Shown in pieces: positions 33,675 through 44,160 of a DNA stretch of 64,000 bases; positions within the stretch are counted from its first letter, which is position 1, and the number at the start of each line of letters is the position of its first letter. The translations under genes were made by a program, and so were the position numbers. This stretch comes from Tamarix chinensis (lineage: Eukaryota > Streptophyta > Magnoliopsida > Caryophyllales > Tamaricaceae): assembly GCA_030549775.1 (NCBI GenBank), contig CM060180.1, positions 83,049,672 through 83,113,671 of the forward strand. Direction: 5' to 3'. The notes beneath the pieces are model-generated. The model was not told the origin of the DNA. It did no database searches and was given only the letters and a program-made list of their open reading frames with translations.

Positions 33675-33693
33675 TAACACTATTATTGGGAAT
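33675..33693 (+). other. Decayed primer-binding site (tRNA-Asp type)
   Basis: The 19 bases TAACACTATTATTGGGAAT align without gaps to the primer-binding site known for Athila-type elements, TGGCGCCGTTGCCGGGGAT, complementary to tRNA-Asp. All nine differences are G to A or C to T. Position, 5 bases after the likely LTR end, supports the call. Confidence 0.8.
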
Positions 33694-33755
33694 TGGAAAC
33701 TTTAACTTTATTTTGCTAGTTTAATTTGTTTCTGATATTTTTTCTATAGTCATTA

Positions 33756-33756
<1 letters not shown>

Positions 33757-33795
<39 letters not shown>

Positions 33796-33796
33796 T
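33757..33796. repeat. (ATT)n microsatellite
   Basis: About thirteen ATT triplets in the leader of the Athila-like element. Confidence 0.95.
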
Positions 33797-33899
33797 TCTT
33801 TTTTTTATGTATTTTCTTTATATCTATTACTTGTTCATGGTTTTTATTATTATTATAGGTACTCTCTAGTGAATGCATAGAAGAGGGAGTCCATAAGGA

Positions 33900-34740
33900 G
33901 AGCTTTTACCAATGAACCTTGAGTTAGAGAAATCCATTCGAGCCATTATAAAGTTAAAGATTTCTTGTCTCCTTCATTACTAAGAGCCGAAAATGAGCTT
34001 TTTGGTTATTCATCATCGTCAAACATAGAAGAAGAGGCTTCAAATACTAGCAAATCTCCAACGAAAGTGGCCACCTACTTTGCTCTTATAGCGGTCAATA
34101 GGAGTTCGCAAGAGTTGGAAGCCCAAAACATAGCAAAAGAGGTCCCTACATGTATTGGCTATCCTGAGCTTATTGTTGGCAAGGAAAGAAATTTTAAGCT
34201 TAGTGACTTTCCACTTTCCATGGGCAACCAAGTTAATATCCTAACAAGTTTCAAAAGGATTTTTAGTTCTTATGTGTCTCCATGTGCCTTAAAGATGTGG
34301 ATCTTCAAATATTGAAGCTTAAGGCATTTCTATTTGCCTTGGTTAATGGTGCTAAGGATTGGCTTTGTGTGTTACCTATGAGATAGATCTACTCTTGGGA
34401 TACTTTAGCTAGTACATTATTGGACAAGTATGTTCTTGCTTCATGTGTCATGGTGCTAAGGAAAAGGATCACCGGGATCCAGCAAGAGCCTAATGAAAAA
34501 TTCCAAGCTTACTACAATAGGTACAAGTCCTTACTATCATAGTGCCACAACATGGAATGAAGGAACAAAAATTGCTACAATAATTTTATGAAGGACTCAC
34601 CCCACTTGAGAGGAACATGTTAGATGCAGCTAGTGGTGGCTCTTTTATGGATAAGGATCCCACTTCAGCTAAAACATCATTGAAAAATTGAGCCTCTACC
34701 AAGAAACAATATGATAGCCTTGCCACCCGTGTAAGAGTGG
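33900..34740 (+). pseudogene. Gag remnant (Athila-like)
   Basis: An N-terminal open frame (33965-34315, 116 aa) is followed, in a shifted frame, by the family's capsid core: 'LKLKAFLFALVNGAKDWLCV', 'WDTLASTLLDKYVLAS', 'LRKRITGIQQEPNEKFQAYY' and 'CHNME'. This is the FPFSLxxxAKDWL...W...FLxKFFPxSR...LR..I..I.Q...E...EYW..F pattern of plant Ty3/gypsy Gag of the Athila/Tat type. The stop after 'KMWIFKY', a stop within 'LPMR.IYSW' and further shifts make it dead. Confidence 0.85.
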
Positions 34741-35800
34741 GATACATGTAAGTCAATTTGATGATAGACTTAATTAACTCACTACTCTTATTTCAAAGAT
34801 TACCATAGATACTGAAGTTGTTACTACATGTGAAGTATGTTTAAAAATTGGACATCATAGCGATAAGCCCACAAATGATTGGATGAGAGAATCATGAGCA
34901 AGCAAGTGCATTCAAATTTTCAAATGCTTACCATCTAGGTATGCGAAACCATCATAATTTTTGTTGGAAAGATAATAATAATGTTCTTAATTCTCCATGT
35001 TTCAACCAAGTGGCATTGGGTTTTTTTTTTATCAAAATCCTGAAGGAGGATCCTCTCAACCTTAATCTCTAACTACTAACAAATATCATAAGATGTTTGA
35101 GTTTTTGACAAATGAAAAAAAATAAATTGATACAAAACCAATTGAACATGTATAAGATAGTGTTAAATTTAGAGCATCAAATAGGAGAAGTAGGAACTAA
35201 GGTAAAGCAATTACATGATCCAAGGAAACCACCTAATAGTAACATACCCAATCCAAAGTGAAACATTGAGTCAACTAACCTAGTGGTAAAATATGTGAGA
35301 GTGTTCCAAACAAGCCCAAGGAGAATTTTAAGAAGTTGGAAGAATATCTCACAACAAACGAAGGGGAGATCATGAAAAGCCAAGAGCATGGTAGAAAAAA
35401 TAGACAATCAGTTTACCAACCCACCATTTAGTAGAAATCCCATATTTCTTTGAATGGTAAATCCTCTAACATTCCAAATTTTGGTATTAATATCCTTATT
35501 TATATTGCTCATTTTCCTAGTATGCTATCGAAATCAAATAAGGATGAGAATGATCAAGATATATTAGATACATTCAAGAAGGTGTAGATCAACATCCTAC
35601 TCTTAGAAGCTATTAAGAAAGTTCCCAAATATGCAAAATTATTAAAGTATTTATGTACAGCAAGGAAGAGATTAAGGTAGATGGAAGTGGTTAGGATGAG
35701 TGAGAAATTGTCCGCTGTCATACAAAGGATAGTAAAAAGATCCTATAAGCTTTATTATTCCATATGTAATTAGTAGTAATATGTTTGAAAATGCCATGAT
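34740..35800 (+). other. Gag-protease spacer of Athila-like element
   Basis: AT-rich DNA without readable domains, where the Gag C-terminus and zinc knuckle should be. A fragment 'CEVCLKIGHHSDKPT' near 34838-34880 may be a decayed zinc knuckle (C-x2-C-x3-GH-x4-C form). The minus-strand frame at 35177-35407 is a shadow. Confidence 0.5.
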
Positions 35801-36200
35801 AGACCTAGTGAATTTACTAATTTCATTCCATATTCTATTTATGCATCTTTAGTTTTAGGAGAGCTTAAGAAATATAATGTTATCATTCAACTTGCTGATC
35901 AGTCTAATACAATCTCTGAGGGGCTTGTAAAAGATGTTCTTATGCAGGTCGGTACACTTATATTTCTAATGAACATTTATGTTTTGGATATACATGAAGT
36001 AGTTCGTGTCCAATGTCATTAATCTTAGGAAGTCCCTTCATGATAACTACTCACACAAAGATAGATGTTCATATTAGTTTTCTCACTATGGAATTTGATG
36101 GAGAAGTCATAAGCTTAAACATCTTCGAGGCCATAAGGTACCTCATGGATGATCATTCTTATTATACTATTGAAACAATTGACCTTTTGGCATAGGATTA
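35800..36200 (+). pseudogene. Protease-region remnant (Athila-like)
   Basis: The plus strand reads 'LKKYNVIIQLADQSNTISEG', 'LVKDVLMQVGTLIF', a 'YVLDIHE' stretch, then 'LGSPFMITTHTKIDVHISFL', 'MEFDGEVISLNIFEAIRY'. This matches the LADRS...P.G...DVLV.V...FP.DF.VLDM...ILGRPFL.T...IDV..G.L...GE...FN.F.AM plan around the protease C-terminus of Athila/Tat elements. Stops and one frameshift near 36018 break it. The active-site DTG is not clearly visible upstream. Confidence 0.85.
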
Positions 36201-36429
36201 TTTTGAGGACAATTAGGATGATCCATTGGTAAAGACTATTATAAAAACCTTAGGATTGGATGAGAAAGGGGAAAATAATTATTTGGAGGAGATAAAGACC
36301 ATAATTTTGCCACATCTTGTGGATATCGTGGCACCCATGGTGGCGAACCCTCTATATCAATATGAATCCCCTCATTTTTTTATTCCTTTATTTACTAAAA
36401 AGCCTATACCTTATCTTATTTAGGCCCCT

Positions 36430-37505
36430 ACATTAGATCTCAAGCCAATACTGGATCATTTGAAGTATGCATACTTAGATGAAAGTGAGTCCCTTCTTAT
36501 GATTATATCTTCAAAGTTGACAAAGGAGTAAGAAAGCAATCTATTGCAAGTCCTTAGAGCTCAAAAAATAGCTATTGCATGGACCTTAATGGAAATTAAA
36601 GGGATAAGTACTATCATGTGTGTTCACCGCATACTTCTTGATGAAGGAGCTAAGCCAACTAGAGAACATCGATGCGACTTAATCCTCCTATGATGGAAGT
36701 AGTAAAGAAGGAAATCATCAAGATTTTGGATTGCACGGTCATCTAATCAATTTTAGATAATAAATGGGTGGTTCCTATTCATGTGGTATCTAAAAAGTTA
36801 GGGGTCACTATAGTGAACAGCGAGGAGAATAAGATTTTCCCATAAATGATAGTTATTGGGCACGGGGTATGTAGTGAGTATAGGCAGTTGAATGCCACGA
36901 TAAGGAAATAGCACTTTCCATTACCATTTATTTATTAAAGTCTTGAGAGATTCACTGGTACTTCCTATTATTGCTTCCTTGATGGGTACTCCTATTACAA
37001 CCAAATTCACACAATAGAGGAGGATCAAGAAAAGACAACCTTTACGTGTCCATTATGCAAATTTTCTTATTGATGCACACCCTTTGAGATATGCAACACC
37101 CCTAGTACATTTCAAAGATGTATAGTTAGTATTTTCTTTGATTACATTAAGAAGATTATTGAAGTTCTTAAAGATAATTTTAGTGTCTTTGGTGATACTT
37201 TTGATTCTTTCCTTAACAATATGACTTTAATATTATAACAATGTGAAGAAACTAACCTTGTACTTAATTGAGAAAAGTATCATTTTATGGTGACAGAAAA
37301 AATTATAATTAGTCATATTCTCTCATCTTGGGGGCTAGAGGTTAATAAGATAGATGTTATGCACTACGTACCCTCTCCCACTTTTGTGAGAGAGGTGTGC
37401 TCTTTTCTTAGACATGCAGGCTTCTATCGACAATTCATAAAGGAATTCTCTAGCATTGCACCACCATTAATAGACCTTTTGTTAAAGTATATGTCTTTTA
37501 ATTAG
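36430..37505 (+). pseudogene. Reverse transcriptase remnant (Athila-like)
   Basis: RT motifs appear across three frames: 'SKLTKE', 'RILLDEGAKPTREH', 'EVVKKEIIKILD', 'WVVPIHVVSKKLGVT', 'EYRQLNATIRK', 'CFLDGYSYYNQIHT', 'EDQEKTTFTCP' and 'TFQRC'. 'VLKDNFSVFGD' follows. The catalytic box, normally M-D-D in this lineage, reads K-D-N at 37170-37178, so one catalytic Asp is lost. 37287-37505 is open and reads 'HYVPSPTFVREVCSFLRHAG' and 'YRQFIKEFSSIAPPL', the connection to RNase H. Confidence 0.9.
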
Positions 37506-37970
37506 ATTAAAAAATGTCAAAAAATATTTAATGAACTCAAAAAGCTCCTAATGACAACCTCGGTAATGTTACCTCTAGATTGGTTCCTCCTATTTGAGAT
37601 CATGTGTGATTCCTCTAACTATGCGATTAGTGCAATCATGAGAAAATGAAAGGATAAAAATCCTTATGTCATCTATTACTCTTCAAAGACTCTTAATGAC
37701 ACTCAATTGAACTACTCCACTACTAAGAAAGAACTATTAATAGTGATATTATCTTTTGAAAAACTTAGATCATATTTAATTCAAAGTAAAGTTATTATTT
37801 TTATAAACCATGCAACATTAAAGTATTTATTGTCTAAAAAGGAAGTAAAGCCATAGTTAATAATATGGGTTATCTTGCTACAAGATTTTGATGGGGAGAT
37901 TAAGGACATAATGGTAGAGAGAATGTTGTAGTAGATCACTTGAGTCTCATGAATCAAGATGGTGAACCCA
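37505..37970 (+). pseudogene. RNase H remnant (Athila-like)
   Basis: Reads 'FEIMCDSSNYAISAIM' (the C-D-A-S start decayed to C-D-S-S), 'VIYYSSKTLNDTQLNYSTTK', 'KELLIVILSFEKLRSYLI' and 'INHATLKYLLSKKEVKP'. This is the Y.S.TL..AQ.NY.TTEKELLA..FA..KFR.YL....V....H..L.YL plan of the lineage. Only a few stops interrupt it. Confidence 0.88.
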
Positions 37971-38059
37971 TACCATTAATTAAAAATTCTCCTAGATGAG
38001 TAGCTCTTCGGGATACAAATAAGGATACCATGGATTTCCAATATTATAAAATATCTTAT

Positions 38060-39260
38060 TACTCATAAGCTACCTATTGATAAGCAACAATCTGTGAGAA
38101 CTAAGATTATAAAAGAGGTATACCAATATGTTTGGGATGACCCCTATTTGTGGAAATTTAGTACTGATGGTATAGTCAGAAGATGTGTGATTGATTTTGA
38201 ATTTGAGAATATTTTATCACACTACCATAATTTGCATTGTTGAGGATATTTTAGTGCCAAAATGTCCACTTTTAAGGTTCTTGAAACAAGTTTTTATTAT
38301 CCTACACTATTTAGAGATGCTAACATGTATTGCATGAGATGTGGCAGACGCCAAAGATTAGATAACATTGATCCTAAAGATCAAGTGCCCTTAACCTCTA
38401 TTATAGTTATAGAAATTTTTATGTTTGGGGCATTGATTTTATGGGTCCATTTCTATCTTCTAAGGGATATCTTTATATTCTTCTTGTTAAATATTATGTG
38501 TCAAAATAGGTGGAAGAAATTGTCACCAGTACTAATGATTCATGTAGCTGCAATTTTCCTCCAATCTCACATCTTTTCTAGGTTTAGTATGCTCAGAGTG
38601 ATCATTAGTGATGGAGGATTACACTTTTTCAACAATGTGACCAAAGCTTTGCTACGTAAGCATGGGGTTACACATAAAGTTTCTACAACCTATCACCCTC
38701 AAACTAGTGGGCAAATAGAAGTCTTTAACCAAGAAATCAAGAAGGTATTGGAGAGGACCATGAGCCAAATAGAAAGAATTGGAGCTAAAGATTAGATGAT
38801 GCCTTTTGGGCTTATAGGACTGCCTATAAAACACCTATAGGCATGCTTGTTTATGGAAAAGCATTCCATCTACCTATGGAGCTTGAATACAACACATGGT
38901 GGGTTGTGAAGAAGTTGAACATGAGTATAGACTCTTTTGGAATGCATAGGAGGCTACAACATCATAAGCTTGAAGAGATAAGGGATGATGCATTTGAAAG
39001 TGTTGTGGTATACAAAGAGAAGACAAAAGCTTTTCATGATAAGATGATTCATGGAAAGTCATTTGTTGTAGGCCAAAAAGTGTTACTCTACCATTCTCAA
39101 CTTCGTTTATTCCTAGGTAAGTTGCATTCTAAATAAGTTGGTCCTTTTATTATTACTCACGTCCTCCATAATGGTGCCATATATATTAGAAATGAGAATA
39201 TGGGAAATGAATTCAAGGTAAACAATCACAAGATTAAACCTTACAACGAGGTATTCATGG
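38060..39260 (+). pseudogene. Integrase remnant (Athila-like)
   Basis: 'DDPYLWKFSTDGIVRRCV' leads into the zinc-binding part ('HYHNLHC', '[11 protein letters not shown]'). The catalytic core is mostly open at 38262-38795: '[19 protein letters not shown]', '[15 protein letters not shown]' with the second catalytic Asp, and '[19 protein letters not shown]' with the Glu region. After a frameshift, 'AFHLPMELEYNTWWVVKKLN' and, near 39070-39250, 'VLLYHSQLRLFLGKLHSK', 'VGPFIITHVLHNGA' form the GPF module. The first D-F-M-G-P segment is frameshifted. It is dead, but the best-preserved gene of this element. Confidence 0.92.
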
Positions 39261-40477
39261 AACATGATGTTGAAGAGGTGAAATTATAGGAAGCACCACC
39301 TTAAATGAGTAAACCGAGATCACTTTAGGCTGAAGATAAGAAAACAATTGCTACTTGGGAGGCAACCCAATATGATAGAGGAGTTTTCTACACTGTATCT
39401 ATTTTTTTATTGCTCCATACTAAAAATTACATGTTCCTTTAGTTATATATACATTGAGAACAATATGTGATGTAGGGGTGTGAGTGTTTTTGTGTACTTG
39501 TATGTTTTAGTATGTTTTTTCATAAAATAAATTAATAAATAAAAATCATGTAAAATTTTTTATATATGTGTTTTTGGTGTATTTACAATCTCGAGAGCCA
39601 TTAACTAGTTAATGATGAGTATATCTTTGAAATCTAACTAAAAGAGGATCATAAAACCAAGATAATATGAGTGGAAATTTTTTGTGTTAATTTCAAAGTA
39701 AGTAACACATATCTACATGTCTAGACGTGAATAGATCAAGAACATGTATTATTTTCTAACCACATACATGACATGTTGAGATTTATCAAATTTCATAGCT
39801 AGCCTTTGAGCCATATCTACCTCTCTTTTCTAAGTGAATTCACATGAAATAATCTATATGTCTTAGCTTCAAAATTTATTTGCAAACCTCATATACATTT
39901 AATTGCTTTGATCAAATTACTTTCCATAACTCTTGTAATGGACTATAGAGATTATTAGAACTTACTCTTCTGCTAGTTGAAGCTTAGAGTCAAAACATGC
40001 TCTAATTAAGAAAATGATAACAGCAACTTAAAATTTTCCACCACACGATCAAATATCTTGAGTCCTAATTTTTAAACATGGGATATATACCCTATAGTAG
40101 CCCTTTGAGCCTATAAGTTGACCATATATTTGTCTTCATTACCTACATTAAATAACCCTTAGGCTTTATCCTTATCCTTACCTAAAGCTAGTGGAAAAGG
40201 ATTAATTTATTATTTTATGGACATAGAGTGATTGTTTATGTGATAGTATGTAGAAGAAATATATGTATTTATGTTGATAAAGGATTTGGTTATGTTTGGT
40301 GGTGGAGATGAAGATATAGATATTATTTTTTAGTCATTAATTTTCTTTTTTTTTAAATGAGAAAGGGAAGAAGAAGAAGAAGAAGAAGAAGAAGAAGAAG
40401 AAGAAGAAGAAGAAGAAGAAGAAGAAGAAGAAGAAGAAGAAGAAGAAGAAGAAGAAGAAGAAGAAGAAGAAGAAGAA

Positions 40478-40509
<32 letters not shown>

Positions 40510-41530
40510 AGACGAAGAAGAAGAAGAAGAGGAAGAAGAAGAGGAAGAAGAACAAGAACAAGAAGAAGAAGAAGAAGAAGAAGAAGAAGAAGAAGAAGAA
40601 GAAGAAGAAGAAAATGAAAGTGATATGACATAAGGGAAAGAGAGAGATTGGAAATGATTTTGAGAAATTTATATTTGCAATCTAATTTTTTTGATTATCT
40701 CAGTGTTCTAGCTGGTCGTTAAGGTTGAGGTATGTATTATTAAACATCATTAATGTGGGGTTGATGCATATATTTCATCTAATTATTAGAGTTCCACTAA
40801 TTCTTCACCCTTTAAATCAACAATAATAGAATACTCCTTACCATTTATACCTTAACCCCATTACAACTTATAAGTAAGTCCTATTTGATTCTTGAGATGG
40901 GAAACCTTTGATCTCATGGAGATTAATCACATGTGTTAAGCATATGATTTAGTCCATTTTGCAAGTATTTGATATCCTTCATGAGGTTTTTATTCACAAA
41001 AATATGAGCTTCCTTTTTAATATATGTGAGCCCTTTTTTATTTTTATCATCTTTTCTCATATATCTAAGTGTCTTTATACAATTGTAGCCATGAACATGA
41101 GAGAAAAAAATAGAGGGTATCTATAGTGAGGATAAGTCTTAATGTGACTAAGTCATGGTAAATTTTCATCCATATTATTGCTATGCTTATATATATTATG
41201 TTTATGTTTGAACCATACAATCAAATTAACCCTTTAAATTTCTTGATGATGAATCTTGGTTGAGTGCTAATCATGGTGTTATGAAAGTAAAGAATTCTAT
41301 GACAACATTAGTTAATGGTTTTAGGTGTATTTTATTTTTTCTATTTTAATTAAGTGTGATTTTGTAGGTATATAATCTACGAAACCCTCGCGAGGCCTTA
41401 CTTGTCCTCTAAGATGACTTAGGGGTTTAAAGAGCTTGTTGTACATGCTAAGTGTAATTATGAGACCTATGAAAGTGGCTAGTTAATTTTATTTTTATTA
41501 TTTTATTTGGTGCAAATAATTTCTTTCTTG
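39260..41530 (+). other. Non-coding 3' region of Athila-like element
   Basis: It begins with a hallmark of the lineage, 'ctacttgggaggcaaccca' at 39350-39370, after integrase. Athila elements often carry an env-like frame here; none is readable. The region is AT-rich, apart from a long GAA tract. Confidence 0.7.
40366..40613. repeat. Long (GAA)n tract
   Basis: About 245 bp of GAA triplets with a few GGA, GAC and CAA interruptions between 40499 and 40562. All purines on the plus strand. Poly-Arg, poly-Phe or poly-Leu frames across it are artefacts. Confidence 0.97.
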
Positions 41531-41561
41531 AGGACAAGCATGAAGTTAAATATGAGAGTAT
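41530..41561 (+). other. 3' pre-LTR motif and polypurine-tract region (Athila-like)
   Basis: CTTGAGGACAAGCATGAAGT (41527-41546) is the string that precedes the polypurine tract in Athila/Tat elements. The purine tract itself is decayed (aaatatgagagta). The 3' LTR starts at 41562. Confidence 0.7.
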
Positions 41562-42182
41562 TGATGAGTACATATTTTTACATATTTTATACCATTTTAA
41601 TCTTAGTTTTTGGTCTTTTATTTAATCAATGTATGAGGATAATTATAATTTTGTGTTTAAGTGATAATAATTCCATATATATAATTATTTGAATTAAAAT
41701 AATATACGACGAATGGGTTTAAAGTATAACATTATTTATTAATTCTCCTAATGTCACTTTGTAGGTAAATTAAGAAAACAAAAAAGGGGGGTTGGGTCTT
41801 CTGACCAAAGGCTGGTGAGCAAACAAATCGGGCAAATGAGGTCCAATAATGGGGTATAAAAATAAAAGCAAGGGATGCCGCCACAAGAGGGGGAAAAAAG
41901 GGATAAGGCCTAATGAAAGGGAAGGGAGGTATAGAGAAAAAAATAAAGAAGGAAAAGGGCCTGGTAGTGCAAGCAAAGGGGGAAAAGAAATAAGAAGAAA
42001 AGAAGAAGATAGGGAGAAAGGAGACATGGTGCAGTGGAAAGAAAGAGAAAAAAGGTGAGATAGATGGGTAGAAGAAGAACGTGACAAGCGCAGTAGGGAA
42101 AGAGAGAGGAGAAAATGAGACAAAGAGGAAACATGTGTAGAAATAATAGCGAACAAAGAGAGAGGAGAGAGAGAAGGCATGG
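41562..42182 (+). mobile_element. Athila-like element, 3' LTR, left piece
   Basis: Starts TGATGAGTACATATTTTTAC, collinear with 27420-27891 and the beginning of 32344-33669. It is split at 42182 by the Cassandra TRIM. Its purine-rich part (41780-42180) yields long spurious frames on both strands, of 177, 136 and 127 aa on the minus strand. Confidence 0.85.
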
Positions 42183-42486
42183 TGTAACACCCCGAGTCGA
42201 TATGACCACGCGGGGGCTACCTTGGAGTGCTTTCGGATTGATCGGCTGGCCCCACAGATCAACATGAGTCCTTTTAGTACGCTTTGTCCTCACTCACGCA
42301 CTTTCCGAGAAATTTTCAGAAAATTTCTGAAACTTCCCAAAAGGTCACCCATCCTAAAATTCCTCCACGGCCAGCACACTTAACTGTGGAGTTCTTAAGA
42401 TGAAATCACCAAAAGGATGGTATACCATGTTTATATAAGTAGCCATATCAATCCTTATAGCACTCTGTTCAATTTGGGGTATTACA
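42183..42486 (-). repeat. Cassandra 3' LTR
   Basis: On the minus strand this is the downstream LTR. Its 5S-like segment is at about 42332-42397. The A box reads AGTTAAGTGTGCT and the C box keeps GGATGGGTGACC. Confidence 0.95.
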
Positions 42487-42502
42487 TTCACCCCCACTCA
42501 AA
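42487..42502 (-). other. Cassandra polypurine tract
   Basis: Minus strand TGAGTGGGGGTGAA directly precedes the 3' LTR. Confidence 0.85.
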
Positions 42503-42619
42503 GAACGCAACGTCCTCGTTGCGCCTCAACCAATGACTGTCTCAATACAGTTCATCCCAAGAATCGTCCCGTTAGGTGACTGACTGGCTCATCCAAGTTC
42601 AGCTCACGGTCACGGTTTT

Positions 42620-42631
42620 GCTCTGATACCA
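42620..42631 (-). other. Cassandra primer-binding site (initiator tRNA-Met)
   Basis: Minus strand TGGTATCAGAGC, complementary to the 3' end of initiator tRNA-Met, lies two bases from the 5' LTR. Confidence 0.95.
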
Positions 42632-42633
42632 TT

Positions 42634-42937
42634 TGTAACACCCCGAGCCGATATGACCACACGGGGGCTACCTTGGAGTGCTTTTGGATTGATCATCTGG
42701 CCCCACAGATCAACACGAGTCCTTTCAGTACGCTTTGTCCTCACTCACGCACTTTCCGAGAAATTTTCAGAAAATTTCTGAAACTTCCCAGAAGGTCACG
42801 CATCCTAAAACTGCTCCACGGCCAGCACGCTTAACTGTGGAGTTCTTAAGATGGAATCACCAAAAGGATGGTATACCATGTTTATATAAGTAGCCATATC
42901 AATCCTTATAGCACTCCGTTCAATTTGGGGTATTACA
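42634..42937 (-). repeat. Cassandra 5' LTR
   Basis: The upstream LTR on the minus strand, same length as its partner. Its 5S-like promoter segment would drive Pol III transcription in an active copy. Confidence 0.95.
42783..42848 (-). ncRNA. 5S rRNA-derived Pol III promoter segment in Cassandra LTR
   Basis: The minus strand reads a 5S-like core: AGAACTCCACAGTTAAGCGT, then GCTGGCC, then a C-box region GGATGCGTGACCTTCTGGGA ending in AGT. Plant 5S has an A box with AGTTAAGCGTGCT, an intermediate element, and a C box with GGATGGGTGACC; the spacing here agrees. One G-to-C change lies in the C box of this copy. This is not a 5S rRNA gene: the rest of the molecule is absent. Confidence 0.9.
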
Positions 42938-42942
42938 CATGG

Positions 42943-43925
42943 AAAGAGAGAAAAATAGATAAAGTAAGGAAAAGGATGGTAGTAGTGAGGAGAAACACAT
43001 TATGGAAGAGAGGGAAGCCATCATGACCCAATAGAAGAAAAGTGGCCCAAAAAATTTATTTTAGATTGAATTGAGAAACTTTTCATATGAATAAATTGCT
43101 AAATTTTCATCCATATTTAATTTCAATTATTTCTTTCTCTAATTAATATGTGTGTGTGCGTGTGTGTGTGTGGGTGTGTGTGTGTTTGTAATTTATTTAT
43201 TTATGATGACTAGCTAAATATTTATTGCTAGGGAAAAGATTGACATCCTAGATTATGGTTTGAGATATAATATTAATTTTCTTCATTTCATGATATTATC
43301 ATTTTACTCTACTTTAGTTGCTATCATTTATATATATCATGTTATCACATATGATTTATATGGTGCATGCCTCGTTCTAGCTTTTTTATATTGATAGTAT
43401 GTAAGACTATATGCTTGCTAGGTGGAAATATAAACATGCTAGAATTCACATGTATAAATTACAACTAGGTTAGATAATAATTCACCTAATAGTTTTATGA
43501 TTCTAGCTAGAGTAGTGGAACGTTTAGATAAGTGGGTTAAAGGAGAGGAATACAACTAAACACGCTTGAGCTACGAGTTTGTGTACTTAGACTAGCATTA
43601 TTCCACTTGTGCTTAATGATTTAAACCTATTCAAATGTAGGAGCTACTTGTTGTGAATATAATGTTAGATTTTGATAGGATTTAATATTGGAACTTTATC
43701 ATATTAATTATTTTAGGAAATCAATATAAGGTATATAGACCTACTTTTGGCTTACAACTTAGTAGATTTCGACTTCCATTGTATATTCATCATTTTTGCA
43801 TTTGTCTATTTTTTTATTAATTTTTTTATTCTTTTTATTATTTTCTATTTTTAAAACTTCCAAAATTACATTTTTCGTATTATTTGTTTTATTTATAATC
43901 TTTTATTTTTTATATATTTTATACC
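42943..43925 (+). mobile_element. Athila-like element, 3' LTR, right piece
   Basis: Continues the LTR after the second CATGG and follows 32490-33540 of the 5' LTR. Similarity ends near 43925, about 130-150 bp short of the 5' LTR end. A sequence resembling the element's left flank then follows. Confidence 0.75.
43146..43186. repeat. (TG)n microsatellite
   Basis: About twenty TG dinucleotides with single interruptions, within the 3' LTR. Confidence 0.93.
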
Positions 43926-43939
43926 TTTTTAATATTTGT

Positions 43940-44160
43940 TTTAATGTAATAAACATATTAAGTAGTCCATGTTAATATTTGATCATCTTAATAATTCCAT
44001 TGATTAGTTCTTATGAGTATTCAATTGATTCATAAACCTATTGACTTTTTTATTTTCACTAGAGTGGTTTTGGTCTCAACCCATATACATCAACTAGTAT
44101 AGCGAAGCCCATCAACTGGTTCTCATGAATAGTTAATTAGTTAGACTAACTAGCTTATTG
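43940..44160 (+). repeat. Second copy of the left-flank sequence of the Athila-like element
   Basis: This stretch resembles 27200-27419, just left of the 5' LTR: 'taataaacatattaagtag', 'gtggttttggtctcaaccc' and 'agcccatcaactggttctc', at about 77% identity by eye. The element is thus bracketed by a direct repeat of more than 200 bp, far longer than a target-site duplication. Confidence 0.6.

Larger units (their letters stand above)
42183..42937 (-). mobile_element. Cassandra: Complete Cassandra-type TRIM (755 bp)
   Basis: Two 304-bp LTRs (42183-42486 and 42634-42937), each TGTAACACC...TATTACA, flank a 147-bp internal region that holds only a primer-binding site and a polypurine tract. CATGG occurs on both sides (42178-42182 and 42938-42942). 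The LTRs contain a minus-strand stretch clearly derived from plant 5S rRNA, the defining mark of Cassandra terminal-repeat retrotransposons in miniature. There is no coding sequence, so movement depended on proteins of other elements. About 14 differences separate the two LTRs by my count (about 4.6%), mostly transitions, so the insertion is fairly young compared with its host LTR. Confidence 0.95.

Noticed and set aside
40353..40631. Poly-Arg, poly-Phe and poly-Leu frames
   Set aside because: They are translations of the GAA microsatellite in different frames.
41732..42293. Open frames of 177, 136 and 127 aa on the minus strand
   Set aside because: They overlap each other in different frames on a purine-rich LTR segment and run into the Cassandra insertion.
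42783..42848. 5S rRNA gene
   Set aside because: Only the promoter-containing core is present, inside a Cassandra LTR in two copies. The rest of 5S is missing.
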